A stretch of 64,000 nucleotides of DNA from Streptomyces spinosus (GTDB lineage: Bacteria > Actinomycetota > Actinomycetes > Streptomycetales > Streptomycetaceae): positions 62,001 to 126,000 of the forward strand of contig NZ_JAINRC010000011.1 of NCBI RefSeq assembly GCF_020400655.1. Reading direction: 5' to 3'. Each line of letters opens with the position of its first letter. Position 1 is the first letter of the stretch. The position numbers were made by a program, and so were the translations under genes. The notes beneath the pieces are model-generated. The model was given only the letters and a program-made list of their open reading frames with translations. It searched no databases and was not told the DNA's origin. Below are positions 50,174 to 58,440 of this stretch, one piece after another.

Positions 50174-50650
50174 ATGGCCGTGGACGCACTCGACACCCGC
50201 ATCCTGCGGCTGCTCCTGGAGCAGCCGCGCACCAGCGTGCGCGAGTACGCCCGCATCCTCGGCGTGGCCCGCGGCACGCTCCAGGCCCGGCTGGACCGGA
50301 TGGAACGGGACGGCGTGATCACCGGCACGGGACCCTCCCTGTCCCCCGCCGCGCTCGGCCACCCGGTGCTGGCCTTCGTGCACATCGAGGTGACCCAGGG
50401 CCACCTGGACGACGTGGGGGACGCGCTGGCCGCCGTACCGGAGATCGTGGAGGCCTTCTCGATCACCGGTGGCGGGGACCTGCTCGCGCGCGTGGTGGGC
50501 CGGGACAACGCCCACCTGGAGGACGTGATCCAGAAGCTGATCAGCCTTCCCGGCGTGGTGCGCACCCGCACCGAGGTGGCACTGCGCGAGCGCGTCCCGT
50601 ACCGGCTGCTGCCCCTGGTGGAGTCGGTGGGCCGGGCCGCCCGCGCCTGA
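50174..50650 (+). CDS. Lrp/AsnC-family regulator
   Basis: A 158-residue feast/famine regulator. The HTH is LDTRILRLLLEQPRTSVREYARILGVARGTLQARLDRMERDGVITG; the C-terminal RAM domain includes VPEIVEAFSITGGGDLLARVV. ATG 50174 lies 8 nt after a -10-like box; an ATG at 50156 is also open. It faces FUSC and is followed after 20 bp by a HAD gene in the same direction. Confidence 0.9.
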   Translation: MAVDALDTRILRLLLEQPRTSVREYARILGVARGTLQARLDRMERDGVITGTGPSLSPAALGHPVLAFVHIEVTQGHLDDVGDALAAVPEIVEAFSITGGGDLLARVVGRDNAHLEDVIQKLISLPGVVRTRTEVALRERVPYRLLPLVESVGRAARA

Positions 50651-50670
50651 CGCTTGGCATCCTGGACGCC

Positions 50671-51360
50671 ATGAGCGATCTCGGCGCCCTCTCGGTCATC
50701 TTCGATCTCGACGGAACGCTGGTGGACAGCGAGCCGAACTACTACGAGGCGAGCCGGCAGGTCCTGGCCGAGCACGGTGTCCCGGACTTCACCTGGGCGG
50801 ACCACGAGGGCTACGTCGGCATCAGCACCCGGGAGACGGTGACGATCTGGCGGGAGCGCTACGGCCTGCACGCCTCGGTGGCGGAGCTGCTGGCCGCGAC
50901 GAACGGCCGCTATCTGGAGCTGGCACGCACCCGCACGCGCGTGTACCCGCAGATGCGCGCGTTCGTGGAGTTGCTGGCGGCGCGGAACGTCCCGATGGCG
51001 GTGGCGTCGGGCTCCTCCCCTGAGGCCATCCGGGCGATCCTGGCGGGCACCGGACTGGGCGCCCTCCTGCGCACGGTGGTCTCGGCCGACGAGGTCCCGC
51101 ACGGAAAGCCGGCGCCCGACGTCTTCCTGGAGGCGGCCCGCCGGCTCGGCGTGGACCCGGCCGACTGCGTGGTCCTGGAGGACGCGGCCCCCGGGGCCGC
51201 CGCCGCCCACGCGGCCGGCATGCGCTGCCTGGCCGTCCCGTACGTCCCCGCGCAGGCCGACGCGCCCGGATTCGGCACCGCGACCCTGCTGCTGCGAGGC
51301 GGCCAGGCGGAGTTCACGGCACGGTCGGCGTACGCGTGGCTGCGGGACACGGCCCGCTGA
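50671..51360 (+). CDS. HAD-family phosphatase
   Basis: A 229-residue HAD subfamily IA phosphatase of the beta-phosphoglucomutase/phosphatase type. FDLDGTLVDSE holds the nucleophile Asp, ASGSSPEAI motif II Ser, GKPAPDVFLEAARRLG motif III Lys, and VVLEDAAPGAAAAHAAGM motif IV acids. Likely acts on a sugar phosphate. It is 20 bp after the Lrp gene. Confidence 0.9.
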   Translation: MSDLGALSVIFDLDGTLVDSEPNYYEASRQVLAEHGVPDFTWADHEGYVGISTRETVTIWRERYGLHASVAELLAATNGRYLELARTRTRVYPQMRAFVELLAARNVPMAVASGSSPEAIRAILAGTGLGALLRTVVSADEVPHGKPAPDVFLEAARRLGVDPADCVVLEDAAPGAAAAHAAGMRCLAVPYVPAQADAPGFGTATLLLRGGQAEFTARSAYAWLRDTAR

Positions 51361-51741
51361 ACCGCCCGCTCCGCACCGGCCCGGCCGGCCCGATCGGCCA
51401 CGGCGCCGCGCCCCGTCCCCCGGACGGCGCACCCGGGGTCCGGAGCGGCGGACGCGGGTGAGCCTCGCGTCCCCGGTCTCCGCCCGGGAGGGCGCCGCGG
51501 GTCATCCGGGAGGGCACGGCCCGGGTCACCGCCCCGTTCGACGCCGTGTGGGCGGGAACGCCCTTTCGGAGCAAGGGCAGACCACTCGTCCCCGGGACGA
51601 CCGCGGGCGTCCGGGCTGCCCGGGGACGGCCGGACGGCGAGACGCGGTGAGGCAACCGGTGGCCAGTAAGGCGCCGTTCGACGGGGTGCGCGCGGCCGGT
51701 CCCGGCGTGCGCGCGCGGCCATGACTGCATAGCGTGACCCC
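51361..51741. other. intergenic region without gene
   Basis: 381 bp of extremely GC-rich sequence. Several imperfect inverted repeats are present. The core CGTTCGACG occurs twice (near 51536 and 51675). TAGCGT at 51730-51735 precedes the MFS ATG by 6 nt. No gene with plausible composition is seen. Confidence 0.5.
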
Positions 51742-53241
51742 ATGAGCACAGAACAGGCCCGGACCGCCCCCGACGAGCGGCGGTGGCAGGCGCTCGGGGT
51801 CTGTCTGGCAGCGGGTTTCATCTCGCTCCTCGACACCTCGATCGTGAATGTGGCGCTGCCCTCGCTGGAGCGAGGGCTCGGGGCCTCGGAGGCCACCCAG
51901 GCATGGGTGGTCTCCGGGTACGCCCTCACCTTCGGACTGGCGCTGGTCCCGGCCGGCCGGCTGGGCGACATGCGGGGCCGGCGCGAGGCCTTCCTCTTCG
52001 GGCTCGCCCTGTTCACGGTGGCCTCGGCGGCCTGCGGGTTCGCGCCCACTACCGGCTGGCTGGTGGTGTTCCGGCTGATCCAGGGCACCGCGGCGGGCAT
52101 CGTCGCGCCGCAGACCTCGGGGCTGATCCAGCAGATGTTCCACAGCTCCGAGCGGGCCAAGGCCTTCGGGGTGCTCGGCACCGTCATCGGGGTGTCCACG
52201 GCGGCGGGCCCGCTGGCGGGCGGCCTGCTCATCGACGCCGCCGGCACCGACGACGGCTGGCGCTGGGTGTTCTTCGTCAATCTGCCGATCGGGGTGGCCG
52301 CCTTCGTCGCGGGCCTGCGGCTGCTGCCGCGTCTCCCGGCGACGGGGAAGCACGAGGAGTTCGACCTGTTCGGGGTCTTCCTCCTCGGGTCGGGCGTGCT
52401 CGCGCTCATGCTGCCCCTGGTCCAGGAGCAGCAGTGGACCGGCCGGGAGAAGTGGGCGCTGATGCCGCTCGCCCTCGTGCTGCTGGGCGCGTTCTGGGCG
52501 TGGGAGAGACGGCAGGGCCGGCTGGGCCGGGCCCCGCTGGTCGACCTGGCGCTGTTCTCGCTGCGCTCCTTCACGCTCGGCGCCCTGATCAGCCTCAGCT
52601 ACTTCGCGGGCTTCACGACCGTCTTCTTCCTCTACGCCCTGTACCTGCAAAACGGCGTGGGGTACAGCGCGCTGGCCTCCGGACTGACGGTCCTGCCCTT
52701 CGCGGCGGCCTCGGCGGTCGGCGCGGCCATCGGCGGCCGGCTGGTGGTGCGCTTCGGCCGCAAGCTGGTCGTGATGGGGCTGGCCGGAGTGGCCCTGGGC
52801 GTGCTCGGGGTGGTCGCGGCGGTGGAGCTGGTGCCCGGCCGGAACGTGGGGTGGGCGTCGGCGCTGCCCCTGCTTGTCGGCGGTATCGGCTCCGGTCTGA
52901 CGGTCTCCCCGAACACCACCCTCACCCTCACCCGCGTCCCCGTGCACCGGGCGGGTGCGGCCGGTGGCGTCCTCCAGACGGGCCAGCGCGTCGGCTCGGC
53001 GGCCGGGATCGCGGTGGTGGGCGCGGTGTACTTCGCCCACCTCGCCAATCACGGCCGCGCGGACACGGCACTCCAGCTGGGGCTCCTCACCGTCGCGGGG
53101 ATCATCCTGGTCGCACTCGTGCTCGCGGTCGCCGATCTGCGTGAACGCCAGACGCGTCCGGAACCCGGGAAGGCCGGGGAGCCCGTCGGGCGGAGCTGGG
53201 AGGAAGGCGGCGCCGTCGAGGGGCTGCGGCCGGGTCCGTGA
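51742..53241 (+). CDS. MFS drug/proton antiporter, DHA2 (EmrB/QacA) type
   Basis: A 499-residue 14-helix major facilitator. LDTSIVNVALPSLERGLG is the DHA2 motif D1 in TM1, AGRLGDMRGRREAFLFG is motif A between TM2 and TM3, and GVSTAAGPLAGGLLID is motif C of antiporters in TM5. It probably exports lipophilic drugs or an endogenous metabolite. The message looks leaderless. It converges on a LysR-like gene with 4 bp between the stops. Confidence 0.92.
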   Translation: MSTEQARTAPDERRWQALGVCLAAGFISLLDTSIVNVALPSLERGLGASEATQAWVVSGYALTFGLALVPAGRLGDMRGRREAFLFGLALFTVASAACGFAPTTGWLVVFRLIQGTAAGIVAPQTSGLIQQMFHSSERAKAFGVLGTVIGVSTAAGPLAGGLLIDAAGTDDGWRWVFFVNLPIGVAAFVAGLRLLPRLPATGKHEEFDLFGVFLLGSGVLALMLPLVQEQQWTGREKWALMPLALVLLGAFWAWERRQGRLGRAPLVDLALFSLRSFTLGALISLSYFAGFTTVFFLYALYLQNGVGYSALASGLTVLPFAAASAVGAAIGGRLVVRFGRKLVVMGLAGVALGVLGVVAAVELVPGRNVGWASALPLLVGGIGSGLTVSPNTTLTLTRVPVHRAGAAGGVLQTGQRVGSAAGIAVVGAVYFAHLANHGRADTALQLGLLTVAGIILVALVLAVADLRERQTRPEPGKAGEPVGRSWEEGGAVEGLRPGP

Positions 53242-53245
53242 GACC

Positions 53246-54061
53246 TCACGACCTGCGGCGCGGCTTCCCCCGCTTGGCCGGCTTGCCCCCGCCGCCCGTA
53301 CGGGCGTGTGCCGCACGGCCGCCCGGCTTGCCCGAGGACTTCGCGGACGGCTTCCCGGAGGACTTGGCCTGCGACTTGGCCCCCTGCGCCTGGCGGGTGC
53401 CGCCCTGGTCGGAGCGCTTGCGCTGCTCGTCGGCCGAGGTCCGCACCGCCGTACGGCCCCTGGTGCTGTTGACCGTGCGTCCGCGCACGATGCCGATGAA
53501 CTCCTCCACCAGATCGGTGGTGGCCTCCTCCGGCCAGGACAGGGCGACGCTGGACTGCGGGGCGTCGACGACCGGGCGGTAGGTGAGGTCCCGGCGGTGG
53601 TGGAGGCGGGCCAGGGACTGCGGGACGACCAGGAGGCCGACGTTCGCCGCCACCAGCTCGATGGCGTCCGAAGTGGTGGCGGGCCGCTCGAAGGCCGGTT
53701 CACCGGGCGGGGCGTCCCAGTCGAAGACGTCGTCCAGAGGGTGGAAGAGCACCTCGTCGGCGAGGTCGGCCAGGGTCACCTCGTCCGCCGCCGTGATCAG
53801 GTGGTCCTTGGGGACGACGACCACCGTGGTCTCGGTGTAGAGCGGGATCGCGCTGAAGAACGTACGGTCGACCGGCAGCCGGACGAAGCCCGCGTCGGCC
53901 TCCCCCGCGCGCAGCGCCTCGGCCGCCTCGGTGGCCGGGACCTGGACCAGGGTGAGCGGGACGCCGGGCAGGCGCTCGTTCCAGATCCTCACCCACTTGG
54001 CGGGCGTCACTCCGGGAACGTACGCGAGCCGGAACGACGATGAATCCTCCGAGCCTGTCAT
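53246..54061 (-). CDS. LysR-type effector-binding domain protein lacking an HTH
   Basis: A 271-residue protein that begins almost directly with the LysR substrate-binding fold (FRLAYVPGVTPAKWVRIWNE, EAGFVRLP-like EADAGFVRLPVD, ETTVVVVPKDHLI, VGLLVVPQSLARLHH). The ~60-residue winged helix of normal LysR regulators is absent and there is no open frame for it upstream. The last ~75 residues are Lys/Arg/Ser/Gly-rich (SQAKSSGKPSAKSSGKPGG) and histone-tail-like, a possible nonspecific DNA-binding tail. It is divergent from DUF5997, a pairing I recall as conserved in actinomycetes. Confidence 0.85.
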   Translation of the reverse strand: MTGSEDSSSFRLAYVPGVTPAKWVRIWNERLPGVPLTLVQVPATEAAEALRAGEADAGFVRLPVDRTFFSAIPLYTETTVVVVPKDHLITAADEVTLADLADEVLFHPLDDVFDWDAPPGEPAFERPATTSDAIELVAANVGLLVVPQSLARLHHRRDLTYRPVVDAPQSSVALSWPEEATTDLVEEFIGIVRGRTVNSTRGRTAVRTSADEQRKRSDQGGTRQAQGAKSQAKSSGKPSAKSSGKPGGRAAHARTGGGGKPAKRGKPRRRS

Positions 54062-54226
54062 CAGGCCAGGTTACCGGCCCGCCCGAACCCCTCGGCCACG
54101 GACCGCCCGCGGCTCTCCCCCGCGCCGCGGGCAGGCACCCGGCTCCGCTCCGGCACACCCTGCCGGCCAGGCGTTCGTCACCGGCCGTGGTCGGCCCTCC
54201 CCCACACGGCCGATACCCTGGACGGC

Positions 54227-54637
54227 ATGAAGTCGCAGCAGAGCACCCAGACGATGAAGCCCGCGACCGCGGCGAAGAAGCTGGGTGTGTACCTCCCCGC
54301 CACCCCCGCCTCCTTCCAGGAGGGTGTGGTCACGCGCGCCGAGCTGAACGAGTTGCAGGCCAACCCGCCGGAGTGGCTGCGCGAGCTGCGGACCAACGGT
54401 CCCCACCCGCGTCCGGTGGTGGCCGCCAGGCTGGGCGTGTCCATCGCGGGTCTCGCCCGGGGCGGCGTCACCGAGGCGCTGACCACCGAGCAGATCGAGG
54501 CGCTCAGGCAGGAGCGGCCCGACTGGCTGGAGAAGGAGCGCGCCACCCAGGCGGAGGTCCGCAAGGAGGCCGCGCGGCTGAAGGACCTGAAGCAGGCGAA
54601 GGCGGAGAAGAGGGAGGGCGGCGCCGAGCGCGGCTGA
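54227..54637 (+). CDS. DUF5997-family protein
   Basis: A 136-residue protein of the actinobacterial DUF5997 family: MKPATAAKKLGVYLPATP, FQEGVVTRAELNELQANPPEWL and VVAARLGVSIAGLARGGV, which reads like a helix-turn-helix. The C-terminus is a charged Lys/Glu coiled stretch. ATG 54227 lies 7 nt after TACCCT (54214-54219), so probably leaderless. Facing the HTH-less LysR-like protein, it may supply DNA binding for a split regulator (inference). Confidence 0.82.
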   Translation: MKSQQSTQTMKPATAAKKLGVYLPATPASFQEGVVTRAELNELQANPPEWLRELRTNGPHPRPVVAARLGVSIAGLARGGVTEALTTEQIEALRQERPDWLEKERATQAEVRKEAARLKDLKQAKAEKREGGAERG

Positions 54638-54654
54638 TCCCGGCGCCCGTCCCG

Positions 54655-54681
54655 ACGCCCTCCGGCTCCGCCGGGGGGCGT
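54655..54681 (+). terminator. hairpin terminator after DUF5997
   Basis: ACGCCCTCCGGC and GCCGGGGGGCGT pair across a TCC loop with one T-G pair, followed by TT, 18 bp after the stop. Confidence 0.6.
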
Positions 54682-54731
54682 TGCCCGTTGCCGGCCGGGG
54701 CACCGGTCAGGCGCGGAAGAGGCACGTGGGG

Positions 54732-54809
54732 GGCGACACCGGACGGGCCGCCGTTCCCCCGTGCCGGCGGCCCCTCGGACACGCCGTGTCCGAGCAGGCC
54801 GGTGTCGCC
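54732..54809. other. three-stem (three-way junction) inverted-repeat element
   Basis: Three perfect stems nest in 78 bp. The outer stem is GGCGACACCGG (54732-54742) with CCGGTGTCGCC (54799-54809), 11 bp. Inside lie a 9-bp stem (54745-54753 with 54765-54773) and a directly abutting 9-bp stem CTCGGACAC-GCC-GTGTCCGAG (54774-54794). No gene overlaps it. It starts 50 bp after a terminator and ends 97 bp before the LuxR start. It could be a structured small RNA, a leader element of the LuxR mRNA, or a recognition site such as a recombination or replication-related cruciform. Confidence 0.6.
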
Positions 54810-54848
54810 GGGTTGAAGTGTGCGACAGCCGGGGACCGCAGCGGTATG

Positions 54849-54860
54849 CGTAGAACTACG
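54849..54860. promoter_or_regulatory. palindrome upstream of LuxR gene
   Basis: CGTAG-AA-CTACG has perfect 5-bp arms and is followed by a second TACG (54861-54864), 46 bp before the LuxR start. A candidate autoregulatory LuxR-type box. Confidence 0.4.
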
Positions 54861-54905
54861 TACGCCGACGGGAGGGCGGGTACGCGAGGCAACCGGAGAG
54901 GAACC

Positions 54906-55721
54906 GTGCGGCTGGAGAAGGCCTACGAGCGCATGACGGCCGTCGCCGTCGCGGCACTGCACGAACGGGAACCCGAGCGGCTGTGGCCGATGCTGGCCGG
55001 CACGCTGGCGGACGTGTGCGGCGGCGAGGCGGTCATCCACAAGCTGGACGAGTGGAGCGAGAGCGAGGGCACGCTCGGCACGGTGCCGGATGCCGCCGCC
55101 GCTGAGCTGGCCCGGCTCGGGGAGGCCGACCTCGGCCTGCTGCGGGCCGGCTACCCCTTCGCCGGTCACTACGCGCCCGGAACGGACCGGACGCCGGTCA
55201 GCGCGCACCGGGCGGCGGGCCGCGCGTGGCGCTCCAGTCCGACGGCCCGCATGCTCCGCGAGGCACTGGACGTCGACCACGTGCTGGGCGTGCCACTCCC
55301 GGGAAGCGCCGCCCCGATCACCGGGTGCCTGGTGTACCGCGCCGGTACGGATTTCAGCGACGACCATCTGACCGTCGCCGAGCGCGCCCAGCCGCTGCTG
55401 GCGGCGGTCGAGCGGCAGCGGCAACTGCTGGTGGAGTGGCGGCGCGCGCTCGGCCCGGCCGGCGCGCCGGACGAGCGGGCGGCGGACTGCGCGCTGACCC
55501 CCCGCGAGACCGCCGTCCTGCTGCTGCTCACGGACGCGCTCACCGCCGACGCGATCGGCCGCCGTCTCGGCATCTCGGCCCGCACGGTGCACAAGCACGT
55601 GGAGAACATCTACCGCAAGCTGGGCACCCGCGACCGCGTCGGCACGGTGCTGCGGGCGCAGCGGCTCGGCCTGGTGCCGACGCCGGGCCGGGCGGAGGCC
55701 ACGCGGTCTCGCCCCTTCTGA
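54906..55721 (+). CDS. LuxR-family (NarL-type HTH) transcriptional regulator
   Basis: A 271-residue protein. The C-terminal HTH is LTPRETAVLLLLTDALTADAIGRRLGISARTVHKHVENIYRKLGTRDRVG, intact. The N-terminal ~190 residues are a helical sensor of unknown type and have no receiver phosphorylation site, so it is not a response regulator. GTG 54906 follows GGAGAGG. Orphan regulator; a palindrome and a large structured element lie upstream. Confidence 0.87.
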   Translation: MRLEKAYERMTAVAVAALHEREPERLWPMLAGTLADVCGGEAVIHKLDEWSESEGTLGTVPDAAAAELARLGEADLGLLRAGYPFAGHYAPGTDRTPVSAHRAAGRAWRSSPTARMLREALDVDHVLGVPLPGSAAPITGCLVYRAGTDFSDDHLTVAERAQPLLAAVERQRQLLVEWRRALGPAGAPDERAADCALTPRETAVLLLLTDALTADAIGRRLGISARTVHKHVENIYRKLGTRDRVGTVLRAQRLGLVPTPGRAEATRSRPF

Positions 55722-55742
55722 GCCGGCACCAGGCCTTCCGAT

Positions 55743-55797
55743 GAGCCGGCGAGGCTCGCTCCGGTGAGCCGGCGGGGCTCGATGGCCGGCGGGGCTC
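55743..55797. terminator. repeated GAGCC-N5-GGCTC hairpins
   Basis: Two perfect hairpins, GAGCC-N5-GGCTC at 55743-55757 and 55766-55780, and a third partial copy (GGCCGGCGGGGCTC, ending by 55797) fill the gap between the convergent LuxR and YjbQ genes. Direct repetition of the hairpin suggests a duplicated bidirectional terminator. Confidence 0.6.
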
Positions 55798-56218
55798 AGC
55801 CGAGGAAGCTCAGCCGCACCTTGCGGTCGGGATTGTCCTTGTTGGTGTCCACCAGACACACCGACTGCCAGGTGCCGAGCTCCAGGCGTCCGCCGATCAC
55901 CGGGAGGGTCGCGTGCGGCGGAACGATGGCGGGCAGGACGTGGTCACGGCCGTGGCCGGGGCTGCCGTGCCGGTGCTGCCAGCGGTCGTCGGCGGGGAGC
56001 AGGGTGTGCAGGGCGGCGAGGAGGTCGTCGTCGCTCCCGGCGCCCGTCTCGATCACGGCGATCCCGGCGGTGGCGTGCGGGACGAAGATGTTGAGCAGAC
56101 CGTCGCGCCCGGCCGCCGCCTCCCGCAGGAATTCCTCGCAGTCGGCGGTGAGGTCGACGACGCGTTCCCGGCTGCCGGTGGAGACGTTCAGCACGCGTGT
56201 GGTGAAGGCATCGGACAT
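55796..56218 (-). CDS. YjbQ/UPF0047-family protein
   Basis: A 140-residue protein of the YjbQ family (secondary thiamine-phosphate synthase in E. coli by weak activity). NIFVPHATAGIAVIETG, HGSPGHGRDHVLPAIVPPHATLPV and LGTWQSVCLVD are the conserved His-rich blocks that form the metal/phosphate site. Physiological role in Streptomyces unknown. Confidence 0.9.
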   Translation of the reverse strand: MSDAFTTRVLNVSTGSRERVVDLTADCEEFLREAAAGRDGLLNIFVPHATAGIAVIETGAGSDDDLLAALHTLLPADDRWQHRHGSPGHGRDHVLPAIVPPHATLPVIGGRLELGTWQSVCLVDTNKDNPDRKVRLSFLG

Positions 56219-56376
56219 GCCTTCATCCTGACCCGTACGCCGATTCCCACACCCCGGGCACCCCGCGTTCCCCCTTGCGGATCCTTAAGCGCGCAGCGCC
56301 ACGAAGCTGGTCCCGGCGAAGGCCGGCCCGGCCGTGCGGCGGGGAAGATCCGCGCGCGGCTCGCTGTTGCCCAGGC

Positions 56377-57453
56377 GTGGACGAAGTGCGTGAGATCGAG
56401 GTCGTCGTCATCGGTGCCGGCCAGGCGGGTCTGGCCGCCGCGTATCACCTGCGGCGCACCGGCTTCGAGCCGGACCGCGGCTTCGTGGTCCTCGACCACT
56501 CCCCCGGCCCGGGCGGCGCCTGGCAGTTCCGCTGGCCCTCGCTGACCTTCGGCAAGGTGCACGGCATGCACGCGCTGCCCGGCATGGAACTGACCGACGC
56601 CGACCCGGCGCGGCCCTCGGCCGAGGTCGTCCGGGAGTACTTCGACCGGTACGAGCGCACGTTCGACCTGCGGGTGCGCCGGCCGGTGGACGTGCGCGCG
56701 GTGCGCGAGGGCCCCGGGGGGCGGCTGCTCGTGGAGACGTCCGGCGGCACCTGGTCGACACGGGCGCTGATCAATGCGACCGGCACCTGGGACCGCCCGT
56801 TCTGGCCGCGCTACCCCGGGCAGGAGACCTTCCGCGGCCGGCAGTTGCACACCGCGCAGTACGCCGGTCCGCAGGAGTTCGCCGGGCAGCGGGTCGTGGT
56901 GGTGGGCGGGGGTGCCTCGGGCACCCAGCACCTGCTGGAACTCGCTCCGTACGCCGCCGCGACCACCTGGGTCACCCGGCGGCCCCCGGTCTTCCGTGAG
57001 GGCCCGTTCGACGAGGGGGCGGGGCGCGCGGCCGTCGCGCTGGTGGAGGAGCGGGTGCGTCAAGGGCTGCCGCCGCGCAGCGTGGTCTCGGTCACCGGAC
57101 TGCCGCTGAACGACGCCGTCCGGCAGGGCCTGGCGAACGGCGTCCTGGACCGGCAGCCGATGTTCGACCGGATCACACCGGACGGCGTGGCATGGCGGGA
57201 CGGCCGGCAGGTGTCCGCCGATGTGATCCTGTGGGCGACCGGGTTCCGGGCCGCGCTCGACCACCTCGCTCCGCTGCGGCTGCGCGAGCCGGGTGGCGGT
57301 GTCCAGGTGGAGGGCACGCGCGTGGTCGCCGACCCGCGCGTCCACCTCGTCGGCTACGGCCCCTCGGCCAGCACCATCGGTGCCAACCGGGCCGGGCGCG
57401 CGGCCGTCCGGGACATCAGGCGGCTGCTCGCCGGGGAACCCGTCGCCGCGTGA
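56377..57453 (+). CDS. flavin-containing monooxygenase-like oxidoreductase
   Basis: A 358-residue single-component flavoprotein. VVVIGAGQAGLAAAYHL is the FAD loop, VVVVGGGASGTQHLLEL the NADPH loop, and DVILWATGFRAALDHLAPL is the FMO/BVMO-type ATG motif. The FMO fingerprint FxGxxxHxxxY appears as FRGRQLHTAQY. It may oxygenate a heteroatom (S or N) of a small substrate. GTG 56377 is chosen; GTG 56386 also possible. It ends 12 bp from the convergent MltG-like gene. Confidence 0.88.
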   Translation: MDEVREIEVVVIGAGQAGLAAAYHLRRTGFEPDRGFVVLDHSPGPGGAWQFRWPSLTFGKVHGMHALPGMELTDADPARPSAEVVREYFDRYERTFDLRVRRPVDVRAVREGPGGRLLVETSGGTWSTRALINATGTWDRPFWPRYPGQETFRGRQLHTAQYAGPQEFAGQRVVVVGGGASGTQHLLELAPYAAATTWVTRRPPVFREGPFDEGAGRAAVALVEERVRQGLPPRSVVSVTGLPLNDAVRQGLANGVLDRQPMFDRITPDGVAWRDGRQVSADVILWATGFRAALDHLAPLRLREPGGGVQVEGTRVVADPRVHLVGYGPSASTIGANRAGRAAVRDIRRLLAGEPVAA

Positions 57454-57465
57454 CGTCCCGCAGGC

Positions 57466-58371
57466 TCACCGGAGCGCGGGCTGCGGTCCGTCGGGTTCGG
57501 ACGAAGGCCCCGGCGGACCCTCACCGGTCGGCTGTGCCGTCCCCGCGTTCTGGTGGAGGGCGTTGTACTCGGCCACGTTCCGCAGGTGCGTGTTGTAGTC
57601 CGCGGTGAAGCGGGTGTCCCCGGGGGCGATGGTGACGAAGTACAGCCAGTCGCCCGGCGTCGGGTTGAGCGCGGCGCGCATCGCGTCCTCGCCGGGGTTG
57701 TCGATCGGCGTGGGCGGCAGGCCCGTGCGCTGGTGGGAGTTGTACGGGTTCTCCCCCTGGGTGTCGCTCTGGCCGGCGTCGGCGGTGCCGCGGTTCAGCG
57801 CGTAGTGCAGGGTCGAGTCCATCTGCAGCGGCATTCCGCTGTTGAGCCGGTTGAAGATGACCCGGGCGACCTTGCCCATGTCCGCCTTCGTCGAGGCCTC
57901 GGCCTGGACGATGCTCGCGATGGTGACCGTCTGGTAGACGTTCATGGCGTTGCGCTGGGCCCCGGCCGCGACCGGTGCGCCGTTGAACTTGCGGTCCGCC
58001 GCGTCGATCATCAGCTGCAGCATGGACTCGGGCGTCGCTCCCTTCCGGACGGGGTACGTCGCCGGGAAGAGATAGCCCTCCGGGTTGCCCCCGGCCTCGT
58101 TCGGCAGCTTCAGGGCTGCCTTGCCGAGGGCGGCGCGGGTGCTGCCCAGGGGCAGGCTGAGGGCCTTGTCGATCGCGTCGTAGACCTGGTTCGCGCGCCA
58201 GCCCGGTGGGATGACCAGCGCGGCCGGCTTCGCCTGGTCACCGTCGGCCGCCAGTGTCAGCAGCGGCACCGCCACGGCGGTGCCGGCCATGACGGCGCCG
58301 GCCACCAGGACGGCGAGTCTGCCGCGGCGTGTCAGTCGGGTCCTGCTCCGTGACGGAGTGTTCGTCTGCAT
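57466..58371 (-). CDS. MltG-like endolytic transglycosylase
   Basis: A 301-residue membrane-anchored or secreted protein: RRGRLAVLVAGAVMAGTAVAVPLL near the N-terminus is the anchor. The MltG (YceG) domain follows with EGYLFPATYPVRKGATPE, TIASIVQAEAS (catalytic Glu), ARVIFNRLNSGMPLQMDSTLHYAL and GLPPTPIDNPGEDAMRAAL. MltG cuts nascent peptidoglycan glycan strands. It is shorter than the housekeeping MltG and lies outside the aroE/ruvX-type context, so it is probably a paralogue. The Pro-rich C-tail is low complexity. Confidence 0.88.
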   Translation of the reverse strand: MQTNTPSRSRTRLTRRGRLAVLVAGAVMAGTAVAVPLLTLAADGDQAKPAALVIPPGWRANQVYDAIDKALSLPLGSTRAALGKAALKLPNEAGGNPEGYLFPATYPVRKGATPESMLQLMIDAADRKFNGAPVAAGAQRNAMNVYQTVTIASIVQAEASTKADMGKVARVIFNRLNSGMPLQMDSTLHYALNRGTADAGQSDTQGENPYNSHQRTGLPPTPIDNPGEDAMRAALNPTPGDWLYFVTIAPGDTRFTADYNTHLRNVAEYNALHQNAGTAQPTGEGPPGPSSEPDGPQPALR

Positions 58372-58440
58372 GCGGGCACGGTAATACGCATATCCTCACA
58401 AACCCGGCATATATTCAGCTTGTCGGTCACGGTCGCCTGT

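Noticed and set aside
51314..51730. 138-codon leftward frame before the MFS gene
   Set aside because: No ribosome site, low-complexity composition, overlaps the HAD 3' end; considered noise.
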